DNA of 64,000 nucleotides from Paracoccus aminophilus JCM 7686 (GCF_000444995.1 NC_022041.1:2206001-2270000); one strand, 5' to 3'; positions 43,076-52,191 are shown, counted from the stretch's first letter. The notes: generated by a model from the sequence alone, not told the origin. A program made the numbers and translations.

Positions 43076-44926
43076 ATGCCTCAAACCGAGCCGAAATTCC
43101 CGGTCGATCTGCGGATTCTGACAACGACCGATCTGCATATGAAACTCTGCGCCCCCGGGGGTGTTGAAGGCGCGAATCTCGGGGAAACCGGACTTGCCGC
43201 CGTGGCGGGACTTATCGAGGAAGAGCGTTCAACCTGCTGGAACAGCCTTCTTTTCGACAATGGTGACTTTCTTCAGGGCACCCCCACCGGCGACTATCTG
43301 GCGAATCTGCCTGCGACCCGGGCAGAGGGTGCTCATCCGATGATCGCGGCGATGAATGCGCTTGGCTTTGATGCCTGCACCCTTGGCAATCACGACTTCG
43401 CGTTCGGCAGCGCTTTTTTGCGCAAAAGTCTGCGTCATGCACGTTTCGGCGTCGTGTCGAGCAACCTTAGATTGAAGTTCCCAGAACGGATTCAGCGTAG
43501 CCTGATTTTGACGCGCGCGTTTCGCGACCGTTCGGGGGTAAGCCACCAGCTGCGGATCGGCGTGGTCGGCGTCTTGCCGACCCAGACCACCGACTGGGAC
43601 GCAGCTTTGCGCAGCACGATCAGCGTCAGCGATATGGCCGAGGCCCTGCGCATCGAAATCGCCGCTTTGCGCGCGCGTCAGGCCGATCTCATCGTGCTTC
43701 TCGCCCATAGCGGCATCGGTGCGGCCGACTACCGTCCGGGCATGGAGAACGCGGCCACCGCGCTTGCCGCAGTTGATGGCATTGATGTCGTCATCGCGGG
43801 CCACACCCATCTGGTTTTCCCCTCGCCTGATTTCGCCGGGTGTAGCCCCGACACCGCGATTGATTCCGAACAGGGCACGCTCTTTGGCAAACCCGCCGTC
43901 ATGGCCGGGTTCTGGGGCTCGCATCTTGGCGTGATCGCGCTCGAGCTGCATCATGACGGTGCGCGTTGGCGCATTGCCCGACATACGAGCACCGCCCGCC
44001 CGACGCAAAATGCGCCCCCCCATGAGCGGCTGCGCCAGATCGCGGCTCCGACCCAGCTTGCCAGCGCGCGCCATTTCTCGCGCAAGCTGGCGCGGCTTGA
44101 ACACCCCACCCACAGCTATTTCGCGCTTCTCGGCCAAGATGCCGGGCTGCGTCTGATCGCGCAGGCACAGCGCTGGCACGCCAAACGTCAGTTGCGGGGC
44201 ACGCGCTACAGCAGCCTGCCGATTCTCTCGGTGGTTTCGCCCGCGCGGGCGGGTGGCCGGGCGGGTCCGGGCCATTATACGGCGATCGCGCCGGGGCCTT
44301 TGAGCCTGCACCATCTGGCTGATCTCTATCCTTTCGCGAACCGGCTTCAGGCGATAGAGATGACGGGCGCCGAGCTCGCCGACTGGCTTGAGCGGGCGGC
44401 GACCAAGTTTCTCCAGCTCCGCCCCGGAGCGGCCGATCAGCCGCTCATCGACCCGCGTTTCCCGACCTATAATTTCGACGTAATCGACGGGCTGTCCTGG
44501 GAGATCGACCTGAGCCAACCCGCCCGCTACAGCCCCGCGGGCGCGCTTTTCCACCCCGAGGCCGCGCGGATCCGCGAGATTTCGCATTTTGGCCGGATCA
44601 TCGAACCGAACGACCCATTCTTGCTGGTCACCAACAGCTACCGGCTGTCGCGGGCCGGTCCCTATGCCGGGCTGACGCTCGACAAGCCGGTGCTGCTCGA
44701 CGACGGGCGACGCACCCGCGATATCTTGCGCCGCTATGTCACCGCGGAACGCAAACTGGCGCCCGCGGCCGAGAATGGCTGGCGCTTTCGCGCCATGCCG
44801 GGCACCACGGTTCTCTTCGACACCGCGACCGAGGCCGCCAGCCATCTTGCTGAAATCGCCGCCTTCCGCCCTGAGGATCTGGGCGTGACCGAGAGCGGGC
44901 TTCTGCGGCTGCGACTTTCGCTCTGA
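43076..44926 (+). CDS. 2',3'-cyclic-nucleotide phosphodiesterase / 3'-nucleotidase-like protein (CpdB/UshA family)
   Basis: A 616-residue protein with the N-terminal metallophosphoesterase domain (TTTDLHMKL, FDNGDFLQGTP, LGNHDFAFG, LLAHSGIG, AGHTHLVF) and the C-terminal 5'-nucleotidase domain (about residues 360-560, with YTAIAPGPLSLHHLADLYPFAN). Relatives degrade nucleotides in the periplasm, but no signal peptide precedes the domain here, even from the TTG at 42986. The protein is therefore either cytoplasmic or exported in an unrecognised way. Confidence 0.85.
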   Translation: MPQTEPKFPVDLRILTTTDLHMKLCAPGGVEGANLGETGLAAVAGLIEEERSTCWNSLLFDNGDFLQGTPTGDYLANLPATRAEGAHPMIAAMNALGFDACTLGNHDFAFGSAFLRKSLRHARFGVVSSNLRLKFPERIQRSLILTRAFRDRSGVSHQLRIGVVGVLPTQTTDWDAALRSTISVSDMAEALRIEIAALRARQADLIVLLAHSGIGAADYRPGMENAATALAAVDGIDVVIAGHTHLVFPSPDFAGCSPDTAIDSEQGTLFGKPAVMAGFWGSHLGVIALELHHDGARWRIARHTSTARPTQNAPPHERLRQIAAPTQLASARHFSRKLARLEHPTHSYFALLGQDAGLRLIAQAQRWHAKRQLRGTRYSSLPILSVVSPARAGGRAGPGHYTAIAPGPLSLHHLADLYPFANRLQAIEMTGAELADWLERAATKFLQLRPGAADQPLIDPRFPTYNFDVIDGLSWEIDLSQPARYSPAGALFHPEAARIREISHFGRIIEPNDPFLLVTNSYRLSRAGPYAGLTLDKPVLLDDGRRTRDILRRYVTAERKLAPAAENGWRFRAMPGTTVLFDTATEAASHLAEIAAFRPEDLGVTESGLLRLRLSL

Positions 44927-44939
44927 CGCGTCACGGGGG

Positions 44940-44968
44940 TTGCATCTGTCACGCCGCCGTCTTATCTA
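44940..44968 (+). promoter_or_regulatory. Promoter of the SRP RNA gene
   Basis: TTGCAT (44940-44945), a 17-base spacer and TATCTA (44963-44968) form a sigma70-type promoter whose predicted start falls at the 5' end of the RNA. Confidence 0.7.
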
Positions 44969-44974
44969 AGCGGC

Positions 44975-45071
44975 GAGAGGTTGGCGCGGGTGAGCGCCTC
45001 GCCAACCCGGTCAGGTCCGGAAGGAAGCAGCCGTAACGAGACCCGCTTGGGTCGTTGTCCAGCCTCTCACC
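44975..45071 (+). ncRNA. ffs: Signal recognition particle RNA, small bacterial type (4.5S)
   Basis: About 95 bases. The ends pair (GAGAGGTTGG with CCAGCCTCTC), and the apical Ffh-binding region GGTCAGGTCCGGAAGGAAGC-AGCC with the GGAA tetraloop is perfectly conserved. The RNA is the scaffold for Ffh in membrane-protein targeting. Its last 15 bases are the left attachment core of the prophage, so the element regenerates the gene end on integration. Confidence 0.93.
45057..45071 (+). repeat. attL core (direct repeat of ffs 3' end)
   Basis: GTCCAGCCTCTCACC, the last bases of the SRP RNA gene, is identical to the copy at 62431-62445. Confidence 0.85.
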
Positions 45072-45172
45072 TCGTTTTCACCCAAACCATTGGCACTAAA
45101 GAAAACCCTTGCTTTGCTGGGGTTAGTGCCGTTTTTGGTTCCAGTTTTGGTGCCAGAATTGGGGGTTGGCGG

Positions 45173-46852
45173 ATGGCTGGTAACGACCGACATTGGAAGG
45201 AAAAGGGTGGCCGATTCTACGCCCGCATGGCGGTCCCTGTCGCGCTACAACCGATCCTAGGCAAGACCGAGCTAACCGCCCCTCTTGGTGCCGACCGACG
45301 CGAGGCGAAACGGGCGCTGGCCTCTGCCGTCGCGGCGCTACAAGCACAGATCAGCCACGCTAAAGGCATCGCTACCCTTCGCGAGCCTCTACCCCATCGC
45401 CCTACGATCACGACGCAGGATTATGGTATTGCGGTCTGGCGTCGTTACATGGCGATGCTGGCCGAGGATGAGGCAAAGCGTGATCGCCTGCCGACCCCTG
45501 CCGCTATCGAGGCGGAAAAGGCCAAGCTGGTGCGACGTTTCCAGCGAAACGGCATCCCCGATGACCCTCTGGCCGTGGTTGAGCAATCGCTTGACCTGCT
45601 GGTAATGCGGAATGCTAAAGCGTTCGACAAAAACGCCCGCGAAGCCCGGCTCGACGCTCTACGCCGAGAACTGGCCGAGAACAAAACCCATCAGGTTGAG
45701 CATGAGATTGATGAATACCTGAATCAGCACGGGCTTGCCGCTCCGGCTGGATCAGCCGAGCGCGTCACGCTCGCGAAACATCTCATGCGCGCCGAGATCG
45801 AAGCCTTGAACCGCACGCTTGAGCGCGACAAAGGCGATTATACAGGAAGGCCGAGCGATCCAATCGTTAAAGCGCCGGCAGCAAAAACAGAGGCTCTGCC
45901 GCCTGTTGATATCGAATTCCTCTGGCGGGACTATGTGACGTATCGCAAGACTCTCGGTTATATGAAGGACGGCGGGCGCAGACAGTTTCTGCCGATCCAA
46001 AGCCTATTGGATCACCTAAGCTATCGGGATGCCCGCCGAACCACGAAGGCAGATCTCAGGAAATGGCAAGAGGCCGCGAGCCAAAAGTTCTCAGCCGGAA
46101 CCATGCGCAAGGTCTATGTGCCGACAGTCAAGGCGCTCTTCCGATGGGCGCATGATACAGATCGCATTGAACAGAACCCCGCTGCTTCCCTCCGGGTGGA
46201 CGCCCAGAAGGTTGTGAGGTTGCGCGAGAAGGGTTTCAAGGACGAAGAGGCCGAGACGCTGCTTCAGTTCGTCCGAGCTTATGAACCGCTGGTTCCGTTT
46301 CATGGCAAGGTGCTTGAGGGGCCGAGGATGAGCGCTGCTAAGCGTTGGGCCTCTTTGATCGCCGCGCATACCGGGGCGCGCATTGGCGAAATCACTCAGC
46401 TACGGCGCGAGGACTTCCGCGAAGAGCTTGGCTCTGTCGTCATTCGCATCAGTCCCGAGTCAGGCACGACCAAGACGGGCGACTTCCGTGACGTTCCGCT
46501 TCACCCTCAACTGATTGAGCTTGGCCTGATGCAGTATGTCGAAACCATCGCCTCCGGCCCGATCTTCACCAACGAGACGAAACCGGAGAAATACCGTTAC
46601 GCTGCCTCGAAGGTTGCGAACCGCATTAGTGACTGGTTACAGCGCGAGAAGCTTGTTCCTGATGGCGTTTGGCCGTCGCACGGCTTCCGGCACGCCTTCA
46701 AGACCCGAGGGCGCGAAGCTGGTATACAGGATCGGATTTTAGATGCCCTCCAAGGCCATGCCGCCAAAAGCGTTGGCGATGCCTACGGTGATGTAACGTT
46801 GCGGACAAAGATCGCCGCAATAGCCAAGATGCCGAGTTACAAGCTTACCTAG
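45173..46852 (+). CDS. int: Prophage tyrosine integrase
   Basis: A 559-residue phage integrase. The N-terminal part (HWKEKGGRFYARMAVPVALQ) resembles the DUF6538 head found in Rhodobacterales integrases. A core-binding domain follows (about residues 245-330), then the catalytic domain with Arg403 (HTGARIGE), His503 and Arg506 (SHGFRHAF), His529 (LQGHAA) and Tyr538. All catalytic residues are present. The open frame runs back through ffs, but ATG 45173 starts the conserved part. It lies 100 bases from attL, as expected. Confidence 0.92.
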   Translation: MAGNDRHWKEKGGRFYARMAVPVALQPILGKTELTAPLGADRREAKRALASAVAALQAQISHAKGIATLREPLPHRPTITTQDYGIAVWRRYMAMLAEDEAKRDRLPTPAAIEAEKAKLVRRFQRNGIPDDPLAVVEQSLDLLVMRNAKAFDKNAREARLDALRRELAENKTHQVEHEIDEYLNQHGLAAPAGSAERVTLAKHLMRAEIEALNRTLERDKGDYTGRPSDPIVKAPAAKTEALPPVDIEFLWRDYVTYRKTLGYMKDGGRRQFLPIQSLLDHLSYRDARRTTKADLRKWQEAASQKFSAGTMRKVYVPTVKALFRWAHDTDRIEQNPAASLRVDAQKVVRLREKGFKDEEAETLLQFVRAYEPLVPFHGKVLEGPRMSAAKRWASLIAAHTGARIGEITQLRREDFREELGSVVIRISPESGTTKTGDFRDVPLHPQLIELGLMQYVETIASGPIFTNETKPEKYRYAASKVANRISDWLQREKLVPDGVWPSHGFRHAFKTRGREAGIQDRILDALQGHAAKSVGDAYGDVTLRTKIAAIAKMPSYKLT

Positions 46853-46936
46853 CTAAGTCTACTAAACTAAGCCGTTGACGGACTCGCCTTGCTGTGGCAA
46901 TATTGCAACAGTAAGACTGTAGCGAGTTTCGTGTTT

Positions 46937-48148
46937 ATGAGTTCGATCACTGCCCGCCTTGCCCGCGAGATCGGGCAAGGCGTCACTGAGTCCAAGGCGT
47001 TCACCCTCAATTCGCCAGAGGCGCTGGCGCTCTTCGGTGGTCTGCCGGTCCGCTCTGGCGTCACTGTCAACAGCGCCACGGCCCTGCGCGTCCCTGCTGT
47101 CACCTGTGCTGTCGGGCTGATCGCGGAAGCCTGCGGGAACCTGCCGTTTAAGCTTCACGACCGCGACACGCGCGAGGCGCAGAAGGATCACCCAGCTTAT
47201 AGCCTGATCCACGGCGAGGCGAACGAATGGACCTCTGCCGAGGAACTGCGCGAGCAACTGACCCGTGATGCCCTGCTAACCGGCCACGGTTTCGCCGTGG
47301 TTACGCGCAACACTCAGGGCCTGCCGGTTTGGCTTCACCGGATCGAGCCGAGCGCGGTTGCAATCGAAGCCGATGATTACGGTGAACCGCGCTACAAGGC
47401 CCGGCTCAAGGACGGCGGCGACACGGTGCTGCCCTTCGCCGAGGTTCTGCATATCTCGACGCTCGACGGTGTTTCTCCGATCCAACACGCAAAAGAGGCA
47501 ATCGGTCTCGCCCTTGCCGCTGAACAGCACCTTGCCGACTGGTTCGGTCAAGCTGGCCGTCCTTCGGGCTACCTCTCCACCGAGCAGGATTTGAAGCCCG
47601 AAGCTTCGGCCAAGATCATCTCCGGCTGGTCACAGGTTAAATCGGGCGGCTCCGCGATCCTCGACGGTGGCATGAAGTATTTTCCGCTCGCGACGACAAA
47701 CACCGATGCCGAGTTCTACACAAACCGGGTTGAGCAAATCCGCGAGGTCGCCCGTGCCTTCCGCATCCCGCCGACCATGCTCTTTGAACTGTCGCGCGGC
47801 ACATGGTCGAACACCGAACAAATGGGCCAGCAATTCCTGACCATGACGCTCCGGCCTTGGCTGAAGCGCTGGCAGGCTGCTTATGCCCGCGTCCTGCTGA
47901 CCGTCGAAGAGCGCAAGGCGCTCTATGTCGAAGCGGAAACCAAAGACCTCTTGGCCGTCGATTTTGCGGCGCAGGCCACCGCCTATAGCCAATTCGTCGC
48001 CATGCGCGCCCTGACCCCGAACGAGGTTCGGGCCGGTCTGAACCTGCCGCCGATGGACGGCGGCGACGAGCTTTCCAATCCCTTCACAACCTCGGGCGGT
48101 GGCGTTGCCTCGGCCCCCTCCAAGCAGGAAACGACCAATGACGCCTAA
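46937..48148 (+). CDS. Phage portal protein (HK97 type)
   Basis: A 403-residue portal with the family pattern SATALRVPAVTCAVGLIAEACGNLPFKL, EELREQLTRDALLTGHGFAVV, the stem segment PPTMLFELSRGTWSNTEQMGQQFLTMTLRPWLKRWQ, and an Ala/Thr tail. Twelve copies form the DNA channel of the capsid. The start is uncertain: 46937 (ATG) or 46889 (TTG), neither with a clear ribosome site. Unusually it directly follows the integrase rather than terminase. Confidence 0.88.
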   Translation: MSSITARLAREIGQGVTESKAFTLNSPEALALFGGLPVRSGVTVNSATALRVPAVTCAVGLIAEACGNLPFKLHDRDTREAQKDHPAYSLIHGEANEWTSAEELREQLTRDALLTGHGFAVVTRNTQGLPVWLHRIEPSAVAIEADDYGEPRYKARLKDGGDTVLPFAEVLHISTLDGVSPIQHAKEAIGLALAAEQHLADWFGQAGRPSGYLSTEQDLKPEASAKIISGWSQVKSGGSAILDGGMKYFPLATTNTDAEFYTNRVEQIREVARAFRIPPTMLFELSRGTWSNTEQMGQQFLTMTLRPWLKRWQAAYARVLLTVEERKALYVEAETKDLLAVDFAAQATAYSQFVAMRALTPNEVRAGLNLPPMDGGDELSNPFTTSGGGVASAPSKQETTNDA

Positions 48149-48281
48149 GCAAAAGGCGGCGATACTCGCCGCCCTGACCGATCACCGCGAGAGCTTTGAC
48201 CGTATCATGACGCTGGTCAAAGCCAAGATCATTGACCCCCGCGAGGCGCGCGCCTTGCTCAATCTGGACGCTGACGCATGA
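48138..48281 (+). CDS. Small phage protein, unknown
   Basis: A 47-residue helical protein (TPKQKAAILAALTDHRESF...). It overlaps the portal end by 11 bases and the next start by 4, so it is part of a tightly packed operon. No domain is recognised. Confidence 0.6.
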   Translation: MTPKQKAAILAALTDHRESFDRIMTLVKAKIIDPREARALLNLDADA

Positions 48282-48598
48282 TCTCGGTGACTGGCTTCTT
48301 TGGCGATCAGGAACGCGCCTTCACCCTGACCGATGACATGCTGCTTGAGCTTGAGGCCAAGACCGGCGCAGGCGTTGGCACCATCTTCCAGCGGCTCACA
48401 GCGCAGGCGTTCGGCCTCGCCGATCTGGTCGAGGTGATCCGCCTTGGCCTGATCGGCGGCGGCTGCAATCCCCAAGAGGCCGAGCGCCTTGTGAACGCCT
48501 ACGCCCGTAATCGCCCCATTTCCGAAATCTTGCCGCTCGCCACAACGATCTTGGCGGCGCGCTGGCTTGGCACCGAAGAGGTTCAACATGCCGATTAA
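48278..48598 (+). CDS. GTA gp10-like tail protein (Phage_TAC_11 type)
   Basis: A 106-residue protein resembling gene-transfer-agent gp10 / tail assembly chaperone family proteins: FTLTDDMLLELEAKTGAGVGTIFQRL, then LVEVIRLGLIGGGCNPQEAERLV. These proteins act near the tape measure in tail assembly. Here the gene sits between portal and spike-base genes, away from the tape measure. Confidence 0.7.
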   Translation: MISVTGFFGDQERAFTLTDDMLLELEAKTGAGVGTIFQRLTAQAFGLADLVEVIRLGLIGGGCNPQEAERLVNAYARNRPISEILPLATTILAARWLGTEEVQHAD

Positions 48599-48857
48599 AG
48601 ACCGTTTCGAGGGCTACGCCGATAGCTTGGCCTCGCCCTATGTTGAGGATGCTTTCGCAATCATGCCCTCGGATAGCTCCGATCTGGCCCAAGTCACCAA
48701 AGGTCTGAACGTCAATACGGGCGGCACCATCCGCGTGCGGATGAAGAGCGGCGCGGACGTGACGCTGACCGTCCCGGACGCCTGCATCCTGCCCTTTCGC
48801 ATCTCGCGCGTCTTCGCCACCGGCACGACCGCAACGGGTATCGTGGGGCTGGCATGA
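48588..48857 (+). CDS. Spike base-like protein (RCAP_rcc01079 family type)
   Basis: An 89-residue protein with the pattern DSLASPYVEDAFAIMPSDSSDLAQVTKGLNV, DVTLTVPDACILPFRISRVFATGTTATGIVGL. This closely resembles the small head-spike base protein of the Rhodobacter capsulatus gene transfer agent. It overlaps both neighbours (start inside the previous gene, ATGA with the capsid fusion gene). Confidence 0.72.
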   Translation: MPIKDRFEGYADSLASPYVEDAFAIMPSDSSDLAQVTKGLNVNTGGTIRVRMKSGADVTLTVPDACILPFRISRVFATGTTATGIVGLA

Positions 48858-50386
48858 GCGACCGTATCGAGATTAAGGCGCAGATCACGGCAAGCGAGTC
48901 CGGCGAGATCACCGGGCTTGCTTGGCCCTTCGGCACGCCCGACCGCGTGGGCGACGTGATCCAGAAAGGTGCCTTCGACCGGCCCGAGGCGCTGCCTATG
49001 CTCTTCGCCCATGACCAAGGCCAAGTCGTCGGGGTCTGGGATGAGATCGCGGAAACGCCCGAGGGTCTGGCTGTCAAAGGTCGCCTTCTGATCGATGAGG
49101 TCGAGCGCGCCCGCGAGGTTCGCGCCATGATCCGGGCCGGTGCGGTTTCTGGCCTCTCGATTGGCTTTGTCACCAAGTCCGCCCAACGCCATGCGAAGGG
49201 GCGCACCATCAGCGCCCTTGCACTTCACGAAATCAGCATTGTTGCGGTCCCGGCGCATCCGGGGGCGCAGATCACCTCTGTCAAATCTGTAATGAGTGAA
49301 AGTTCCGAGATGGAAAACGAAAACCTGAATGACGACAAATCGAAAACCTCGGCGAATGATGCCTCGGGCTTCGACCAGAAGAAGTTCGACGCGGTTCTGT
49401 CGCGTCTGGACAAGATTGAAGCCAAGGGCAATCGCCCTGCTGTCGTGGATGAGAAATCAACTGACGCCAGCGAAAAGAAGGCATTCGTCAACTTTCTGCA
49501 AACCGGCCTGATCGACCAGAAGGCGCTAACCATTGCTGCCGACGCCCCGGCCTATGTGCTGGCACCGGAAGAGACCTCGGGCGAGTTCATCCGCAATCTG
49601 GTCGAGTTCAGCCCGATCCGCTCGATTGCCGATGTGCGCGCAACCGGCTCGCATACGATCCTTTTGCCGAAGCGCACCGGCATCACGAACGCCGTTTGGG
49701 TTGGCGAGACTGAAGACCGCACCGCCTCGGAACCGAGCTTCGACCAGATGGATATTTCCATCAAGGAACTTGCGACCTTTGTTGATCTGTCGCTTCGGAT
49801 GCTCGAAGATTCCGCCAACGTCGAAGCAGAGATCCGCCTCGCACTGGCCGAAGACTTCGGCAAGAAAGAGGCCGTCGCTTTCGTCAATGGCGGCGCTGGT
49901 GCTACTGCTGCCGTTCAGCCGCAAGGCTTCATGACCGCCACCGGCATCGCCGAAGTGAACAACGGTCACGCAACCAATCTTTCGGCAGATGCCCTGATCC
50001 GGCAATTCTATGCCATGCCTGCGACCTATCGGAACCGTGCAACTTGGGTGATGAACGGCACCACGCTGGCCGTGATCCGCACCTTGAAAGACGGCAACGG
50101 CAACTACCTCTGGCAACCGAGCTATCAGGCAGGCCAGCCTGAAACCATTCTCGGGCGTCCGGTCGTCGAAGCTCTGGATATGCCGAACATCGCGAGTGGC
50201 GCGACTCCGATCATGCTTGGCGACTTCAAGGCGGGGTATCGCATCTATGACCGCGTGGAATTGGATGTTCTGCCCGACCTGCTGACACAGCGCACCAAGG
50301 GCCTTGCCCGCTTCCATGCCCGCCGTCGCGTTGGTGCTGGCGTGATCCGCGCGGACGTGTTCTCCAAATTGAAGATGGCCGTATAA
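48854..50386 (+). CDS. Fused prohead protease - major capsid protein (HK97 type)
   Basis: A single 510-residue frame. Residues 1-145 are an HK97-type prohead protease with His53 (LFAHDQGQ) and Ser102 (VSGLSIGF). Residues about 148-215 form a charged, coiled-coil scaffold (delta-like) region. Residues about 225-510 are the HK97-fold capsid protein (LVEFSPIRSIADVRATGSHTILLPKRTG to MLGDFKAGYRIYDR). Protease and capsid are usually separate genes. Self-cleavage near residue 215-225 would be expected during maturation. Confidence 0.88.
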   Translation: MSDRIEIKAQITASESGEITGLAWPFGTPDRVGDVIQKGAFDRPEALPMLFAHDQGQVVGVWDEIAETPEGLAVKGRLLIDEVERAREVRAMIRAGAVSGLSIGFVTKSAQRHAKGRTISALALHEISIVAVPAHPGAQITSVKSVMSESSEMENENLNDDKSKTSANDASGFDQKKFDAVLSRLDKIEAKGNRPAVVDEKSTDASEKKAFVNFLQTGLIDQKALTIAADAPAYVLAPEETSGEFIRNLVEFSPIRSIADVRATGSHTILLPKRTGITNAVWVGETEDRTASEPSFDQMDISIKELATFVDLSLRMLEDSANVEAEIRLALAEDFGKKEAVAFVNGGAGATAAVQPQGFMTATGIAEVNNGHATNLSADALIRQFYAMPATYRNRATWVMNGTTLAVIRTLKDGNGNYLWQPSYQAGQPETILGRPVVEALDMPNIASGATPIMLGDFKAGYRIYDRVELDVLPDLLTQRTKGLARFHARRRVGAGVIRADVFSKLKMAV

Positions 50387-50389
50387 GCC

Positions 50390-50986
50390 ATGCTCCAGCC
50401 CGCACATGAGGTTCAATTGCGTCTTGGCGATCATGCCGTGACACTGCGCGCCGATCTGCGGGCCGCTGCTGCTCTTGAGGCTCTGCCGGGTGGCATCTCT
50501 GCCACCTTCACCGGCATCCTGCGCGGGCGCTTCACGGAAATCCGTCGCGTGATCCTCGCAACCGCGACGGATGAGGCAGGGGCGCACAGTCTTCTTCTGT
50601 CCCTGTCACACAAGCCGCTTGCGCCCGTCCTGCCCGAAGCGCAGGCGGCTTGTCTTGATCTCATGGCGAACCTGCTGCCTGCCCCATCGGACGGCCCGAG
50701 CGACGGACCCGGCATGACATGGGAATCTGTCATTGCCGAGTTCTACGGCTTCGCGACTGCCTATCTCGATTGGCCCCCATCCGAGACTTGGAACGCCAGC
50801 CTGCAAGAGATCGAGGCCGCGCTGATCGCCAAGGGCGAACGTGCAAAGGTCGAAAACGCCACGCCGGAAGAACGCGAAACGAAACGCCAGCCGCTCACTC
50901 CGGAACAGCGCCGCCAGATGGAAGAGCAAGGTCTTGATCCAGACTTCGACCGCATGGGCCTGCGCGAACTACAGGCAATGTTCTGA
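50390..50986 (+). CDS. Tail assembly chaperone-like phage protein
   Basis: A 198-residue protein. The first half (VQLRLGDHAVTLRADLRAAAALEAL) has the GTA gp10/tail-chaperone pattern; the second half (MTWESVIAEFYGFATAYLDWPP...) is like the extension that couples to the tape measure. A charged C-terminus follows. The start is three bases after the capsid stop. The role is inferred from pattern only. Confidence 0.5.
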   Translation: MLQPAHEVQLRLGDHAVTLRADLRAAAALEALPGGISATFTGILRGRFTEIRRVILATATDEAGAHSLLLSLSHKPLAPVLPEAQAACLDLMANLLPAPSDGPSDGPGMTWESVIAEFYGFATAYLDWPPSETWNASLQEIEAALIAKGERAKVENATPEERETKRQPLTPEQRRQMEEQGLDPDFDRMGLRELQAMF

Positions 50987-51330
50987 TGCCACGCCCGCCC
51001 CGTCTTTGCTCATGTGGTGCCATTGTTCCGGCTGATCAGCTTTGCGCATGTCAGGTCGAACGCCAACGCGAGCGCAAGCGCCGCCACGACCAGAACCGGC
51101 CTTCATCCTCGCAGCGCGGCTATGGCACCGAATGGCGCAAGCTCCGGGCCGAGTTCCTGCGCGTGCATCCTTGCTGTGCCTTCTGTGGGGCCGAGGCGCA
51201 GGTTGTCGACCATATCAAGCCACATAGGGGCGTGCCTAAGCTACTCTTTGATTGGCGCAATCTACAATCACTCTGCAAGCCCTGTCACGACCGGGTGAAA
51301 CAGCGAATGGAACGTGCTTCAAATGAATGA
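50986..51330 (+). CDS. HNH endonuclease
   Basis: A 114-residue HNH nuclease with paired cysteines CSCGAIV, CAFCGAEA, the HNH core VVDHIKPHRG and the closing DWRNLQSLCKPCHDRVKQ. Such enzymes often sit beside terS and aid cos or pac cleavage. Here it is far from terminase. A fragment of a second copy is at about 52092-52190. Confidence 0.85.
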   Translation: MPRPPRLCSCGAIVPADQLCACQVERQRERKRRHDQNRPSSSQRGYGTEWRKLRAEFLRVHPCCAFCGAEAQVVDHIKPHRGVPKLLFDWRNLQSLCKPCHDRVKQRMERASNE

Positions 51331-52039
51331 CCTCTATCTTCACGGCGCTCTTGGGAAAGAGTTTGGCCGTCATTTCCGTTTCGATATTGAAACGATTCAA
51401 GACGCCCTTATGGCTCTTCGCGCCAATTTCCCGACCTTCGCCAATGCGATCCGAAACGGGTTCTATGAGATCGTCGTTGGTAAAACCCGCACCAATGGCC
51501 TCAGCCTCGAAGAAGCGCAGCTTGCCGGATTCCGCCTAGGCCAGAACGCGCTACATATCGTCCCAGTTGCTGCGGGGCGCAAGCGGGGCGGTCTCGGCAA
51601 GATCATCGCGGGCATTGCGCTCATTGGCCTGTCTGCTGCTACGGCTGGCGGTGGTGGCCTGCTTGGTGGCGCTCTCTGGGCAGGTTCGAACGTCACAGGC
51701 TCGCAGATCGTCGGGCAGATAGGGACGGGGATGCTGCTGACGGGCGCCTCTTCTCTGATCGCCCCACAGCAGAAAGCTGAAGATACCACCCAGAGCTTCA
51801 CCATGTCCGGCCCAACCTCGAATCTGCGCGAAGGCGCCATTGTTCCTATCGCCTACGGTGAGGTGGTCACGGGCGGCTACATGATCTCGGGCGGCATCTC
51901 CATCGAGCGCAATAGCGGAGACAAAAACGACGACGCTAGCGCTGCGAGCTCCACCTCGATCACCATTGACACCCAAGGCGGCTCGCTGCGCGAGCGCGTC
52001 ACTACGCCGGGCGGCGCATCTCCGACAGAAGATGACTAA
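51323..52039 (+). CDS. Lambda-type tail assembly protein I
   Basis: A 238-residue protein resembling lambda TAI: LHGALGKEFGRHFRFDIETIQDALMALRANFP, a Gly/Ala-rich membrane-like middle (about residues 95-150), and SNLREGAIVPIAYGEVVTGGYMISGGI. It overlaps the HNH gene by 8 bases. In lambda-like phages it is followed by the tip protein J; here that gene is absent and a truncated HNH fragment follows, marking a deletion or recombination joint. Confidence 0.78.
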   Translation: MNDLYLHGALGKEFGRHFRFDIETIQDALMALRANFPTFANAIRNGFYEIVVGKTRTNGLSLEEAQLAGFRLGQNALHIVPVAAGRKRGGLGKIIAGIALIGLSAATAGGGGLLGGALWAGSNVTGSQIVGQIGTGMLLTGASSLIAPQQKAEDTTQSFTMSGPTSNLREGAIVPIAYGEVVTGGYMISGGISIERNSGDKNDDASAASSTSITIDTQGGSLRERVTTPGGASPTEDD

Positions 52040-52091
52040 GCCGCGCGAAAACATACCTCAATACACTGGCGATAAGGCATTGTTCTGAGAC

Positions 52092-52191
52092 TGGAACAGC
52101 CTGCAAACGCTCTGCAAGCCCTGCCACGACAGGGACGTGCATAGGTTTGAGCGAGAAACACATATCTCGACAAGCGAAAGAATCACTGGAT
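52092..52191 (+). pseudogene. Truncated HNH endonuclease, C-terminal fragment
   Basis: The frame from 52092 encodes DWNSLQTLCKPCHDRD and runs to a TAA about 100 bases on. The opening matches the end of the intact HNH gene at 50986-51330 (DWRNLQSLCKPCHDR). An in-frame TGA directly precedes it, so only the tail of a diverged second copy survives. Confidence 0.75.

Noticed and set aside
44981..45172. N-terminal extension of the integrase through ffs
   Set aside because: The open frame overlaps the structural RNA; the conserved integrase sequence begins at ATG 45173.
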